Assembly (NCBI RefSeq): GCF_963665995.1
Contig: NZ_OY762512.1
Coordinates: forward strand, 1,240,001-1,304,000
Length of the DNA: 64,000 nt
Direction of reading: 5' to 3'
Source: Pleurocapsa sp. FMAR1
GTDB taxonomy: Bacteria > Cyanobacteriota > Cyanobacteriia > Cyanobacteriales > Xenococcaceae
Of this stretch, positions 34,661 through 43,518 are shown piece after piece. A model generated the notes under the pieces. It ran no database searches. It was not told the DNA's origin and saw nothing but the letters and a program-made list of their open reading frames with translations. A program made the translations under genes and the position numbers. How positions within the stretch are numbered: position 1 is the stretch's first letter; every line of letters starts with the position of its first letter.

Positions 34661-36550
34661 TTACGGATTGGGATGAAAATAATTATAAATTTCCTGTGCC
34701 AAACTTTGACCAATGCCTGAAACTTCAGTTAACTTTTTCACATTCGCTTCACGAATATAGTCAATTGAGTGAAAATGAGCCAGAAGCTGCTTTTGACGCT
34801 GAAAACCTAAGCCTGGAATTTCTTCTAAGCGCGATCGCCTGCTGCTTTTTAAACGTTGCTGACGATGGAAGCTGACAGCGAAACGATGGGACTCATCCCG
34901 CACCCTTCTGAGTAACTGTACTCCAGATTGTTCTGCATCCGTATCTAATGGTTTCGTTTCTCCTGGTAAAAAGATTTCTTCTCTTTTTTTGGCTAAACTA
35001 ACTACTTTGACGGCTTCTAAAAGATTCATATCTTGCAATACCTTAACCACAGAAGATAATTGTCCCTTGCCTCCGTCAATCATCACCACGTCAGGAAAAT
35101 CTCGATCTCCCCCAACCCCCCTTGATAAAGGAGGATTTTTAGCATACTTGCGAAAGCGACGACCAATTACTTCTGCCATGCTGGCAAAATCATCAGAACG
35201 TCCAATTCTGACATCAGGATTTTTGATTTTGTAATGACGGTAATGTTGTTTTGCGGGTACACCATCGACAAAAACAACTTGAGAAGCTACTGCATTCGAT
35301 CCCTGAATATGGGAAATATCATAACCCTCAATGCGTTTAGGTAGTTCGGGTAAATCAAGAACAGTTGCTAAATCTTGTAAAGCCCGATCGTTGCGATCGC
35401 TTACTCTTTGAGTTCGTTCTAATTCATAGTTGGCGTTGCGTTCCACCATTTCAATTAGTTCAGCTTTTACCTGTCTTTGGGGATTAACCAAACTAACTTT
35501 TTTGACTTTTTGATTAGTCAACCATTCTGTCAGCATTTCTCCTTCGGGTAATTCATGCTGTACTAAAATTTCGGTAGGAATTTCTACTGCTTCTACAGTA
35601 GTGTAATGTTCTTCTAATACCCGCTGTAAAATTGCCCCAGGCGTACCCGATCTCGCATCGGCAAAAAAGCCTAAGCGTCCGACTAATTTACCTGCACGAA
35701 TCTGGAATAATTGAATACAGCAGTGTTTATCGTCAGCAGCTAAAGCGATCGCATCACGGGAAACGGTATCATCAGGCAAAGACACTTTCTGATCGGCAGT
35801 AAGATTCTGTAAAGCTTTAATCTGATCCCGTAGTTGAGCAGCCCTTTCAAAGTCTAGTCTCTCTACCGCCTTTTCCATTTGAGACGATATAGTATCAACT
35901 AGTTCCTCACTCCTTCCCTGGAAGACCATCGCTACTTTTTGAACAATCTTTTTATATTCTTCAGGAGTAATCAAAGACTGGCACACCCCAGGACATCTAC
36001 CCATGTCGTAATTGAGACAGGGACGATCTTTAAATAAAGGCTGGCGACGCTGACGCAGCGGAAATACACGCTTAATTATATGCAGAGTATAGCGCAGCAG
36101 ACGAGTATCTACATAAGGACCATAATAGCGATCGCGCTGCTTCGTTGCTCGACGTTTACGGGTAATAAAAATGCGCGGATAGTCTTCTGACCAAGTGATG
36201 CACACATAAGGATATTTTTTATCATCCTTGAGCAATACATTATAGTAAGGTTGATGTTTTTTAACTAAGTTAGCTTCCAATGCCAAAGCTTCTGCTTCGG
36301 TGTCGGTAACAATAAACTCAATTTCTGTTACCTGACGTACCATCATGGCAATTCTGTCACTCAGCTTTTGAGAGTCACGAAAATAAGAACGAACTCGCGA
36401 TCGCAATTTCTTGGATTTGCCAATATACAAAATATCTCCATTTTCGCTACGCATAAAATATACCCCAGGTTCGGGGGGTATTTCTTTGAGACGAGCTTCA
36501 AGGCGATCGCTTTGCTTTAATAATGGTATATTTTCAATCAATGCAGTCAT
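34661..36550 (-). CDS. uvrC: Excinuclease ABC subunit C
   Basis: A 629-residue nuclease that makes both incisions in nucleotide excision repair, with UvrA and UvrB. The GIY-YIG domain is at about residues 20-100 ([21 protein letters not shown]), followed by a Cys-containing region ([13 protein letters not shown]), a UVR motif near 215 ([13 protein letters not shown]), the RNase H-like domain (about 385-545, [18 protein letters not shown] and [10 protein letters not shown]), and two helix-hairpin-helix motifs at the end ([26 protein letters not shown]). About ten residues ([11 protein letters not shown]) just before the DGGKGQ motif appear to come from a small dispersed DNA repeat. Confidence 0.95.
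   Translation of the reverse strand: MTALIENIPLLKQSDRLEARLKEIPPEPGVYFMRSENGDILYIGKSKKLRSRVRSYFRDSQKLSDRIAMMVRQVTEIEFIVTDTEAEALALEANLVKKHQPYYNVLLKDDKKYPYVCITWSEDYPRIFITRKRRATKQRDRYYGPYVDTRLLRYTLHIIKRVFPLRQRRQPLFKDRPCLNYDMGRCPGVCQSLITPEEYKKIVQKVAMVFQGRSEELVDTISSQMEKAVERLDFERAAQLRDQIKALQNLTADQKVSLPDDTVSRDAIALAADDKHCCIQLFQIRAGKLVGRLGFFADARSGTPGAILQRVLEEHYTTVEAVEIPTEILVQHELPEGEMLTEWLTNQKVKKVSLVNPQRQVKAELIEMVERNANYELERTQRVSDRNDRALQDLATVLDLPELPKRIEGYDISHIQGSNAVASQVVFVDGVPAKQHYRHYKIKNPDVRIGRSDDFASMAEVIGRRFRKYAKNPPLSRGVGGDRDFPDVVMIDGGKGQLSSVVKVLQDMNLLEAVKVVSLAKKREEIFLPGETKPLDTDAEQSGVQLLRRVRDESHRFAVSFHRQQRLKSSRRSRLEEIPGLGFQRQKQLLAHFHSIDYIREANVKKLTEVSGIGQSLAQEIYNYFHPNP
35106..35142. repeat. Small dispersed repeat inside uvrC
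   Basis: The stretch includes CCCCCTTGATAAAGGAGG, a short hairpin of a type commonly scattered in cyanobacterial intergenic DNA. Here it is translated in frame as about ten residues in a surface loop of UvrC, close to the catalytic domain. The call rests on recognising the repeat type and on the low-complexity peptide it encodes. Confidence 0.5.
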
Positions 36551-36680
36551 AGGTTTAAATTACTCCCTATGATAATGATAGAAAATTTTCGCTCTGTCTA
36601 GCCTGTAAATATTAAGCACTAGTTAAAGTGAGAAATTTAAGATTTTTAAAATAATTAATCAAATGAATAGTGGCTAAAGC

Positions 36681-37109
36681 ATGGATAAAATCTTAATGGA
36701 GTTTGTGAACACGCTTGATTCCTCTTTCAAAAAAATACAAGCGCAGGCGGGCAGCAGTTCTGGTGTTTCACAGTTAACTATCAGTCAATTTCAATATATT
36801 GATGCAATCTATGAGTTAGAAAAACCAACAATTACGGAAGTTGCTAATAAACTATTGATTGCTAAAGCTTCAGTTTCTACAGGCATAAACAAATTAATCA
36901 AACAGGATTATGTAACGAAAACTCAGTCTTATCAAGACAAACGCATTTTTTACCTGAGTTTAACGGCAAGGGGTGAACAATTAATTAATGCTAAGTATCA
37001 AGCTCTAAAAGAATATGGCGATTTTATAAGTGCTGCTCTAAATGACGATGAAACAAGGCAACTTGAAGCTATTCTTACTAAATTAGTCAAACTTTTTGGC
37101 AGAATTTAG
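36681..37109 (+). CDS. MarR family transcriptional regulator
   Basis: A 142-residue winged-helix regulator. The recognition region reads LEKPTITEVANKLLIAKASVSTGINKLIKQDYV, then the wing KTQSYQDKRIFYLSLTARGEQLI, both standard for MarR. It lies 44 bp upstream of a glycosyltransferase gene in the same direction, with a perfect palindrome in between. Regulators of this type usually repress their own operon and release DNA on binding a small aromatic or lipophilic compound; the ligand is unknown. Confidence 0.9.
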   Translation: MDKILMEFVNTLDSSFKKIQAQAGSSSGVSQLTISQFQYIDAIYELEKPTITEVANKLLIAKASVSTGINKLIKQDYVTKTQSYQDKRIFYLSLTARGEQLINAKYQALKEYGDFISAALNDDETRQLEAILTKLVKLFGRI

Positions 37110-37122
37110 TTTGACGTTAATA

Positions 37123-37145
37123 TAATTAGTTAGACTAACTAATTA
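37123..37145. promoter_or_regulatory. Perfect palindrome between marR and the glycosyltransferase gene
   Basis: Half-site TAATTAGTTAG is repeated inverted around one central base, giving an 11-1-11 palindrome without mismatch. It ends 8 bp before the glycosyltransferase ATG, where a bound MarR dimer could block transcription or where an RNA hairpin could mask the start. MarR operators typically have this size and symmetry. Confidence 0.6.
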
Positions 37146-37153
37146 ATTATTTC

Positions 37154-38416
37154 ATGCTAATTACCCTACTTGCTGCTGGCTCACGCGGAGATACTCAACC
37201 CTATATTGCTCTTGGAGTAGAATTACAAAAATCAGGCTATACCGTTCGGATTGCTGCATCAGAAGCCTTTGAAGATTTAATCAAAAGCTGTGGATTAGAG
37301 TTTTATCCGCTTCTTGGCAATGTATCTAAGATCGCAGATAACGATAAATTGAGACAGGCGATGTCAGCCGACAATCCGCTAAAAGTAATCATGAGTTTTA
37401 ACACGATGAAAAATTATGCCTACTCTTTGCAGCAAGGATTTTATGATGCTTGTCAGGGTTCGGATGCGATCGTCTATCATCCAGGGGCAGTAATTGGATA
37501 TTTTATAGCCCAAACTTTAGATATTTCTAGTATTTTGGCAACACCGTTTCCGATGATTCCTACCAAGACTTACCCAGCACTCATTTTTTACAACTCTGTA
37601 AGATTAGGCAAAACATTCAATTTACTGACGCATATTCTATTTCAGAAAATCAGGTGGCTAATCTCCAAAGCCCCGATCAAGCAGTTCTGGAAAGATAAAT
37701 TTGGCAGTATACCTCGCAATTTTATCGATCCGTTTTCTCAATTACAGTCAGAGAATAATTTAACTCTGGTTGCCTGTAGCAACTATGTATTTCCCAAGCC
37801 CCAGAATTGGTCGAAAGAGGTACATAATACAGGCTATTGGTTTTTAGACGAAGATGACTATTGGTCACCGCCAGATAAATTAAGTGAATTTTTGCTAGCT
37901 GGAACGCCACCTGTATATGTAGGTTTTGGAAGTTTAGGCAACCCAGCTAAAGCAACTCAAACAACTGAATTAATTATAGATGCGCTCCAACTTTCTGGAC
38001 AACGTGGCATCTTAGCAACAGGATGGGGTGGAATGACTAAGCTGAATAAAACTTCTCAAGACATATTCATCATTGAAAGCGTTCCTCATGCTTGGTTATT
38101 TCCTAAAATGTCAGTTGTCGTTCATCACGGTGGTGCAGGAACAACTGCTGCTGCTTTGAGAGCGTGTGTTCCCAGCATTCTTATTCCTCATGCCAACGAT
38201 CAATTTGCTTGGGGAAAAAAAGTTTATGAACTAGGTGTGGGTGCAAAACCAATTCCTAGAAAAAAACTGACCGTAGAAAAACTCTCGGCTGCCATTTCTT
38301 ATGCTTTAAAAAAAGAAGTAAAAGTAGCTGCAAAAACTTTAGGAGCAAAAATTCAGCGAGAAAATGGAGTAAAAGTAGCTGCCAAGTTGATTATTGATTT
38401 TCTCAAACAAAAATAA
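37154..38416 (+). CDS. Family 1 (UGT-like) glycosyltransferase
   Basis: A 420-residue GT-B fold enzyme. The N-terminal acceptor half begins ITLLAAGSRGDTQPYIALGVELQKSGY, as in sterol and macrolide glucosyltransferases. The C-terminal donor half contains VPHAWLFPKMSVVVHHGGAGTTAAALRACVPSILIPHANDQFAWGKKV, the nucleotide-sugar signature. Similar enzymes glucosylate sterols, carotenoids or drugs. Placement behind marR suggests induction by a lipophilic compound and perhaps detoxification by sugar addition; this is inference. No signal peptide. Confidence 0.9.
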   Translation: MLITLLAAGSRGDTQPYIALGVELQKSGYTVRIAASEAFEDLIKSCGLEFYPLLGNVSKIADNDKLRQAMSADNPLKVIMSFNTMKNYAYSLQQGFYDACQGSDAIVYHPGAVIGYFIAQTLDISSILATPFPMIPTKTYPALIFYNSVRLGKTFNLLTHILFQKIRWLISKAPIKQFWKDKFGSIPRNFIDPFSQLQSENNLTLVACSNYVFPKPQNWSKEVHNTGYWFLDEDDYWSPPDKLSEFLLAGTPPVYVGFGSLGNPAKATQTTELIIDALQLSGQRGILATGWGGMTKLNKTSQDIFIIESVPHAWLFPKMSVVVHHGGAGTTAAALRACVPSILIPHANDQFAWGKKVYELGVGAKPIPRKKLTVEKLSAAISYALKKEVKVAAKTLGAKIQRENGVKVAAKLIIDFLKQK

Positions 38417-38490
38417 TTGAAACTGATTAGCGATCGCCAAACTAGACTACAAAACTTACTGATATAGAAACAACTTTGCCTACTATTTCT

Positions 38491-38676
38491 TTATGGTTCT
38501 AATACTTGTAGATCGCGACAAATTTTGCGCGTCAGAAAACTATTGATCTCACGGTGTCGAGGAATTGCTGAGGATTTTTGCACAGCACGATTCACATAGA
38601 TTGTATGTCTTCCACCCTCTCTCAATAGCTCACAACCATTTTTTTCCAGATAGCGAATTAAATCTTTGCGTTTGAT
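38491..38676 (-). pseudogene. hicA: HicA toxin reading frame without a normal start codon
   Basis: Just downstream of hicB the reverse strand encodes KRKDLIRYLEKNGCELLREG, then the HicA catalytic-His region GGRHTIYVNRA, then AIPRHREINSFLTRKICRDL, ending at TAA at 38491-38493. HicA is an mRNA interferase of about 60 residues; this would be 61. The position where the family has its start Met holds ATC (38674-38676), and no ATG, GTG or TTG occurs in this frame through at least the last 15 codons of hicB. An ATG here would overlap a TGA stop of hicB. The toxin is therefore probably not translated, unless the base is a sequencing error. Confidence 0.75.
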
Positions 38677-38897
38677 GCAGCAGAGAAAGTTACTGATTCT
38701 CGAATTACTTCTTGTCCCTGAAGTTGCTCTTGTGATAGCAAACGATTAGCTTCCAAAACTAATTCAATAGCTTCTTCTAGATTTGTCCTAGTTTCTTCTA
38801 AACTATCTCCCTGAGTATTAGCTCCTGGTAATTCTTCGACCAAACCAATATATCCTTCAGGTACTTTTTGAAAAACTTTGGTTAATTGAAACTGCAT
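38658..38897 (-). CDS. hicB: HicB family antitoxin
   Basis: A 79-residue HicB-like protein. It has the family core GYIGLVEELPGANTQGDSLEETRTNLEEAIELVLEANR, the partial RNase H-like fold that neutralises HicA. The C-terminus SNAKI reads past the place where a TGA would overlap the hicA start, so it is about five residues longer than expected. No separate DNA-binding domain is visible, so autoregulation may need the complex or another factor. It precedes hicA, the less common hicB-hicA order seen in many cyanobacteria. Confidence 0.88.
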   Translation of the reverse strand: MQFQLTKVFQKVPEGYIGLVEELPGANTQGDSLEETRTNLEEAIELVLEANRLLSQEQLQGQEVIRESVTFSAASNAKI

Positions 38898-39007
38898 AGT
38901 TTTAATAGATGATCGCTTAATACTCGTATTTTTTCCATTTTAGTTGACAGAGTAAAGCGATCGCCTTTCCCATTTCTATGTATAAAGATAATAATAAATT
39001 AGCAACA

Positions 39008-40189
39008 CTACCATTTAACTTGCGATCGCTCTTTGGCTACTTGGTTATAGACTTCAATTGTTTGTTTGGCTAAATCATCCCAGCTAAAACGCTTGGCTAT
39101 AGATTTATAAGCATTTTCGACTAAATACCGGGAATGAGCAGGATTGTTTAGCACTTCTAAAATGCCCCAGGTTAGAGAATCAACATCGTTAGCCTGAGTA
39201 ACGATACCCGTATAGTTATGCTGCACTACTTCTGATAAACCACCAGTATTAGAAACTACCACAGGCACACGAGCAGCGAAGCTTTCTAATGCCACAATGC
39301 CAAAAGGTTCGTATAAACTAGGAAACACTGCACAATCAGCAATTGTCTGAAACTTATCTAAATCAGTATCTGACATAAATCCTGTAAAGTAACATTGTTC
39401 GGCAATACCTAAGTAATCAGCTTGGTACTTAAGATGGCTAGTATTTCCGCCACCGATAATTACAAATTTTACATTGTTGGCTAATTCTGAAAGTATTTTA
39501 GGTGCAGCATTTAGTAATACTGAGATGCCTTTTTCATAGGTCATGCGCCCTACATAATAGACAATTTTTTCTTGATCGTTGGCAAAACGACGACGAAATT
39601 TTATTTGCTCAAAATTATGATGCTTTTTTTCAGGGCGAATGCCATTGTAAATTACATCAAGTTTATCTTCAGGAGATTGAAATACCCGCTGAATTTCCTG
39701 ACGCATATACTGACTACAGACAATGATTCGCCAGGCTTCGTGAGTTAATAGTTTTTCTTTGCCGTAGATGTAATGTTGATTTGCTGTATGGATACCGTTG
39801 TAGCGTCCGTATTCTGTGGCGTGGATCGTTGCCACAATTGGAATTTTGAAGTTATTCTTAAGAGCGATCGCCGCATCTCCTACTAACCAATCATGAGCAT
39901 GGATTAGATCGAAATCGCCATGTTTAGTTAATAACTTTCCCCCAATACAACCCATGCTGTCGTTCATGTTTGCAACCCAATGAAAAAAATCATTGCCGTG
40001 GGCAACATGACAACGATACAAATGAATACCTTCAACTATTTCATATCTTGGAGTAGAACTAAATTCTATAGTTATGAGGTGAATTTCGTGTCCTAGCTTA
40101 ATTACTTCTGGATATAATTCTGCTACATGACGAGCTATTCCCCCGACTATACGAGGAGGGAATTCCCAAGCTAGTACTAAAATCTTCAT
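39008..40189 (-). CDS. Family 4 glycosyltransferase (GlgA/MSMEG-like)
   Basis: A 393-residue GT-B enzyme. It starts MKILVLAWEFPPRIVGGIARHVAELYPEV with the glycine-rich loop typical of glycogen-synthase-like enzymes, and has FDLIHAHDWLVGDAAIAL. The C-terminal half has YVGRMTYEKGISVLLNAAP and the E-x7-E motif FPSLYEPFGIVALESFAARVPVV. Related proteins transfer glucose or mannose in glucan, sucrose or lipid-linked pathways. Donor and acceptor are not predictable. No signal peptide or membrane segment. Confidence 0.88.
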   Translation of the reverse strand: MKILVLAWEFPPRIVGGIARHVAELYPEVIKLGHEIHLITIEFSSTPRYEIVEGIHLYRCHVAHGNDFFHWVANMNDSMGCIGGKLLTKHGDFDLIHAHDWLVGDAAIALKNNFKIPIVATIHATEYGRYNGIHTANQHYIYGKEKLLTHEAWRIIVCSQYMRQEIQRVFQSPEDKLDVIYNGIRPEKKHHNFEQIKFRRRFANDQEKIVYYVGRMTYEKGISVLLNAAPKILSELANNVKFVIIGGGNTSHLKYQADYLGIAEQCYFTGFMSDTDLDKFQTIADCAVFPSLYEPFGIVALESFAARVPVVVSNTGGLSEVVQHNYTGIVTQANDVDSLTWGILEVLNNPAHSRYLVENAYKSIAKRFSWDDLAKQTIEVYNQVAKERSQVKW

Positions 40190-40586
40190 CTTTTTGCTTC
40201 CTCACGCGATCGCATAGTGGATAAAATATAGCTTTATCTAACTTATGTCTTCAAGTCGGCTTTTCAAATTTACTTTAAGTTTCTTTTAATTCTGAAAATA
40301 TTATTTAATTTTTGTACATAATAATAGTCAATAGATTTATGATTATAGTCTTTATTTTTGAACAAAATATAGTAAAATCGCGGTTTGTTTTTCAGTTCCA
40401 GCTAGTTGTTACAGTTATAGGTCAACTTCTATAGAAACGCAAAGTGTTTACCCTAGAAAAACATAACAATAGTCAAAAATAAAAAAAGCACAAAGCAACC
40501 TACCTAAAAGAATTTTTTTAAGTAGATTGCTTCAATCTAGTATTGCTCCTATATGCCAACAGCACTATCAAATATTCGATAGATTT
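40190..40586. other. Intergenic region upstream of the GT4 gene
   Basis: About 400 bp, AT-rich. It contains the terminator hairpin of the neighbouring acidic protein gene (40493-40532) and the promoter region of the GT4 gene. Nothing else was recognised. Confidence 0.45.
40493..40532 (-). terminator. Intrinsic terminator of the acidic protein gene
   Basis: On the minus strand AAGCAATCTAC pairs with GTAGGTTGCTT with one mismatch, the stem continues through TTAAAA/TTTTA, and the hairpin is followed by TGTGCTTTTTTT. It lies 55 bp after the stop of the 71-residue gene at 40587. Confidence 0.75.
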
Positions 40587-40802
40587 TTAATCGGCTAGAT
40601 TCTGATTAGCATTATCTATGTCTAAACGGCTATCGTCGCGCTCTTCTAACTTTTCTTTTAAACCTAAAGTTTCGCGATCGTCCATCTCTAAGCCAGCTTG
40701 CTTACCTAGCTCGTCAACGTCATTCATCTCGTTGATCTCATTGACATCACTAACTTCTGTAATGGGATCTGTCTGAGCAAACTTTTCTGCACCAGTATTC
40801 AT
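40587..40802 (-). CDS. Small acidic hypothetical protein
   Basis: A 71-residue soluble protein with many Asp, Glu and Asn residues (runs such as SDVNEINEMNDVDELG and EERDDSRLDIDNANQ), predicted to be flexible. A good AGAGGA ribosome-binding site precedes the ATG and an intrinsic terminator follows, which supports a real gene. I do not recognise a family with certainty; short acidic proteins of this style are common in cyanobacterial stress regions. Confidence 0.65.
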   Translation of the reverse strand: MNTGAEKFAQTDPITEVSDVNEINEMNDVDELGKQAGLEMDDRETLGLKEKLEERDDSRLDIDNANQNLAD

Positions 40803-40959
40803 ATTTTCCTCTTTGTGAGAATGTAATTTCTATATACTAACTAAGACTTAAGCAATGATATTGATTTCGCCTTCCTGCCCCCTTCTAAGAGGGCAGATGA
40901 GCAAGTCCTACCAACGCTAGATACATAGCAATTAATAAAAATAATTGACTATAAAAAGT

Positions 40960-41562
40960 TTATCGGTTGGTTAATGACATTAATTGGGAATCTACTGCGT
41001 TAACATAAGAATCATCTTCCGCTGCTTTGGGAGATAAATCTCCAGAATCAATACCTGCCTTGATTAGGTCATCAGCAGTTACCTTGCCTGTCTCATAGTC
41101 GCTAATCAATACTTGATAGCCATCAATGCCCTGTTTCTCAAAGTCACCTCTGTAGGCAGAACTTACTAAATTAAATGCCTCAGTGCGACGTACATCAGAA
41201 CCCATCATCATATCGCCAGATTTCATATCGCCAGATTGCATATTGCCAGGCTGCATATCTCCAGATTGGGCATCTTCTAACGTTTCTTCTGAACGGTTAG
41301 TTGGTGGTTCAGCACCCTGAGAGTTCTCCATCTCCATCCCGTCGTCTTGATTCATTTGACCTTGTTTCATCTGACCTTGTTTCATTTCCATTGAATCCAT
41401 GTCAGATTGAGAAGCATCAGTTGGAGATTCAGGTTGAGTTAGGTCATCGTATTTCTCAATTCTAGTATTGTCAGGTTCAGTTGACGTTTGAGCGATCGCT
41501 TTAGGAATAGCAAATGCAGTAGAGAATAATAATAATAAGCTACCAATAGTTAGTTTGTTCAT
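40960..41562 (-). CDS. Secreted methionine-rich hypothetical protein
   Basis: A 200-residue protein with a signal peptide (hydrophobic run then AIAQ near residue 25). The middle (about 50-130) is low complexity and rich in Met, Gln, Asp and Gly, with MKQGQM repeats and four copies of a (S/P)G(D/N)M unit. The C-terminal 70 residues look folded (TEAFNLVSSAYRGDFEKQGIDGYQVLISDYETGKVTADDLIKAGI). Met-rich periplasmic segments often bind copper or silver, but that is only a possibility here. No family recognised. Confidence 0.7.
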   Translation of the reverse strand: MNKLTIGSLLLLFSTAFAIPKAIAQTSTEPDNTRIEKYDDLTQPESPTDASQSDMDSMEMKQGQMKQGQMNQDDGMEMENSQGAEPPTNRSEETLEDAQSGDMQPGNMQSGDMKSGDMMMGSDVRRTEAFNLVSSAYRGDFEKQGIDGYQVLISDYETGKVTADDLIKAGIDSGDLSPKAAEDDSYVNAVDSQLMSLTNR

Positions 41563-41794
41563 TGTTAAAAATGTCCTTAATTTGTCTACTTATTTTTAAT
41601 AAACTCAATAAATCAATCAAGATGTAAAGAGTTTTGATGGATAATCTTTAAATTATTCGCAACTTTGAGTGATCGTCAAGCTGCTAAATTGTATTTTTCT
41701 AAGATCTACTCTAGTAGATAGCAAATAAAAATAATGCTCTTAGCCTCTGCTAAAGGTTACTATCTACCAGAAAATAATCCGAGCAAGAATTGAA

Positions 41795-42199
41795 TTATTG
41801 GGCTGTGGCAGATCTGCCTTCTGTCGCGCCTAAAATTGCCTTCCAGCCTGCCAAACCACCCTGCAACTGAGATACGCTTTCAAAGCCAGCTTGACGTAAG
41901 TTATCTGCTGCTTCCGCTGCTTCTTGATCTGTATTGCTGTAAATATAAATTTCGCGATTTTTAGGAATATTGTCATTGTCCACGTCTGTAGCTAGCATAG
42001 AACCTGTTATGCGCTCATCTAAAAAAGATTCGCGATCGCGCGCATCAATGATAGTTAAACCTGGTTCACCCCATTGAAGGCGTTCTTTGAGAGACTGCGC
42101 GCTAGCTTTTGGCGTAGCTTCGGGAGGCGTAGGAATTACTTCGCCTAGCTTCTCCTTGGCATTGGAAATTACTTCTGCTTCTGCTTTTTGTTCAGACAT
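41795..42199 (-). CDS. Rhodanese-like domain protein without the catalytic Cys
   Basis: A 134-residue protein. After about 35 flexible residues it has a single rhodanese domain (LTIIDARDRESFLDERITGSML and LRQAGFESVSQLQGGLAGWKAI). The active-site loop that should begin with Cys after the strand EIYIY reads SNTDQEA, so sulfur transfer is not possible by the usual route. Such inactive domains act in binding or signalling. It is soluble and probably cytoplasmic. Neighbouring genes are small stress-type proteins. Confidence 0.85.
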   Translation of the reverse strand: MSEQKAEAEVISNAKEKLGEVIPTPPEATPKASAQSLKERLQWGEPGLTIIDARDRESFLDERITGSMLATDVDNDNIPKNREIYIYSNTDQEAAEAADNLRQAGFESVSQLQGGLAGWKAILGATEGRSATAQ

Positions 42200-42379
42200 A
42201 AATTAATTTTTATTTCTGTAAATTACGGTACTAGTTCTTATTAAGCCAAAAATTCGCCAGAAAACACTCCATCAAAAGCCATAGTTTTTGCAGATGGCTA
42301 ATTTTTAAAAATAGTACTTTAGATTCATATATTTAAGGTTATTTTTCATTAACGTTTTTACAGAATGTCGAAAATATAA

Positions 42380-42517
42380 GTTGACGCTCGTATTAGTAAT
42401 CTACTTAAATTAACGGCATCAGAATTAGCCCTCGCTTTCGTTTTTCGTGCTGCTTCTAACAGCAACTTTGTTACTGGCGCACTCTATGACGTAACAGACA
42501 GGCAATTACCCGCATAA
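42380..42517 (+). pseudogene. Possible C-terminal remnant of an SDR gene
   Basis: One plus-strand frame here reads LTASELALAFVFRAASNSNF followed by VTG, which resembles the usual SDR C-terminal segment (A-x-AVxFLASDxSxFVTG) without the final VDGG. It lacks a start codon and the rest of the domain. A complete SDR gene follows 84 bp downstream, so this may be a leftover of a duplication. Weak evidence. Confidence 0.3.
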
Positions 42518-42600
42518 ACGATTAACAAACTCGCGCATTCCCTCACCTTCATTGGCTTAAGGATGCGGAGTCACTCGTCAACCAACAACTAACAAAACTT

Positions 42601-43467
42601 ATGACTATTTCTGCCGATCAAATTCCCGCTCAATCTCAAGATAACAAACCAGCCCACGAGTCGGAAATGACTCCCAAACCAATATACGATCGCGATAGCT
42701 ACAAAGGCAGTGATAAACTAAAAGGAAAAGTTGCCCTAATTACTGGTGGCGATAGTGGTATCGGTCGTTCAGTAGCCGTACTCTATGCCAAAGAAGGTGC
42801 TGATGTTGCTATTGTTTATCTTGATGAACATGAGGATGCCAAAAAAACTAAAGAATTAGTAGAAGCCGAAGGTCAAAAATGTTTACTAATTCCTGGTGAT
42901 ATTAGTGGCGAACAATTCTGCGCTGAAGCAGTACAAAAAACTGTAGACGAACTAGGCAAGCTAGATATTTTGGTCAACAATGCAGCAGAACAGTACATGG
43001 AAAATCCTGAAACACTTGAAGATATAGACTCGGCGCGTCTGGGCAGTATCTTCAGTACTAATATCTTTGCCATGTTCTATTTTTGCAAAGCAGCCATCCC
43101 TCACTTAAAAGAAGGTAGTGCAATTATTAACACCACCTCAATTAATGCTTATCAAGGCAATGCACCTTTACTTAGCTATTCCACTACCAAAGGTGCAATT
43201 TTAGCCTTTACTCGCTCTTTATCCCAATCTCTGCTTAAAAAAGGCATTCGCGTCAATGGTGTTGCTCCTGGTCCAATTTGGACTCCTTTTATTCCTGATG
43301 CCTTCCCTGCCGAAGAAGTAGAAGGATTTGGCAAACAGGTACCAATGAAACGTCCTGGTCAACCTGTAGAGGTAGCAACTAGCTTTGTTTTCTTGGCTTC
43401 AGAAGATTCTTCTTACTTTGCAGGACAAGTATTACATCCTAATGGTGGTGCGGTAGTTAACGCTTAA
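42601..43467 (+). CDS. SDR family oxidoreductase (YghA/general stress type)
   Basis: A 288-residue NAD(P)-dependent dehydrogenase. It has an N-terminal extension with KPIYDRDSYKGSDKLKGKVA, characteristic of the YghA/YhdF subgroup. The cofactor loop is TGGDSGIGRSVA, then NNAAEQYM, and the catalytic residues lie in NTTSINAYQGNAPLLSYSTTKGA. The C-terminus SYFAGQVLHPNGGAVVNA is complete. Subgroup members respond to general or osmotic stress in bacilli; the substrate (glucose or an aldehyde) is uncertain. A DoxX-like gene follows 51 bp downstream, probably in the same operon. Confidence 0.9.
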   Translation: MTISADQIPAQSQDNKPAHESEMTPKPIYDRDSYKGSDKLKGKVALITGGDSGIGRSVAVLYAKEGADVAIVYLDEHEDAKKTKELVEAEGQKCLLIPGDISGEQFCAEAVQKTVDELGKLDILVNNAAEQYMENPETLEDIDSARLGSIFSTNIFAMFYFCKAAIPHLKEGSAIINTTSINAYQGNAPLLSYSTTKGAILAFTRSLSQSLLKKGIRVNGVAPGPIWTPFIPDAFPAEEVEGFGKQVPMKRPGQPVEVATSFVFLASEDSSYFAGQVLHPNGGAVVNA

Positions 43468-43518
43468 AACCTTTGTCTTACAGGCGGGCAGTTGTCCGCC
43501 TTAATAATGAGTGTCTAA

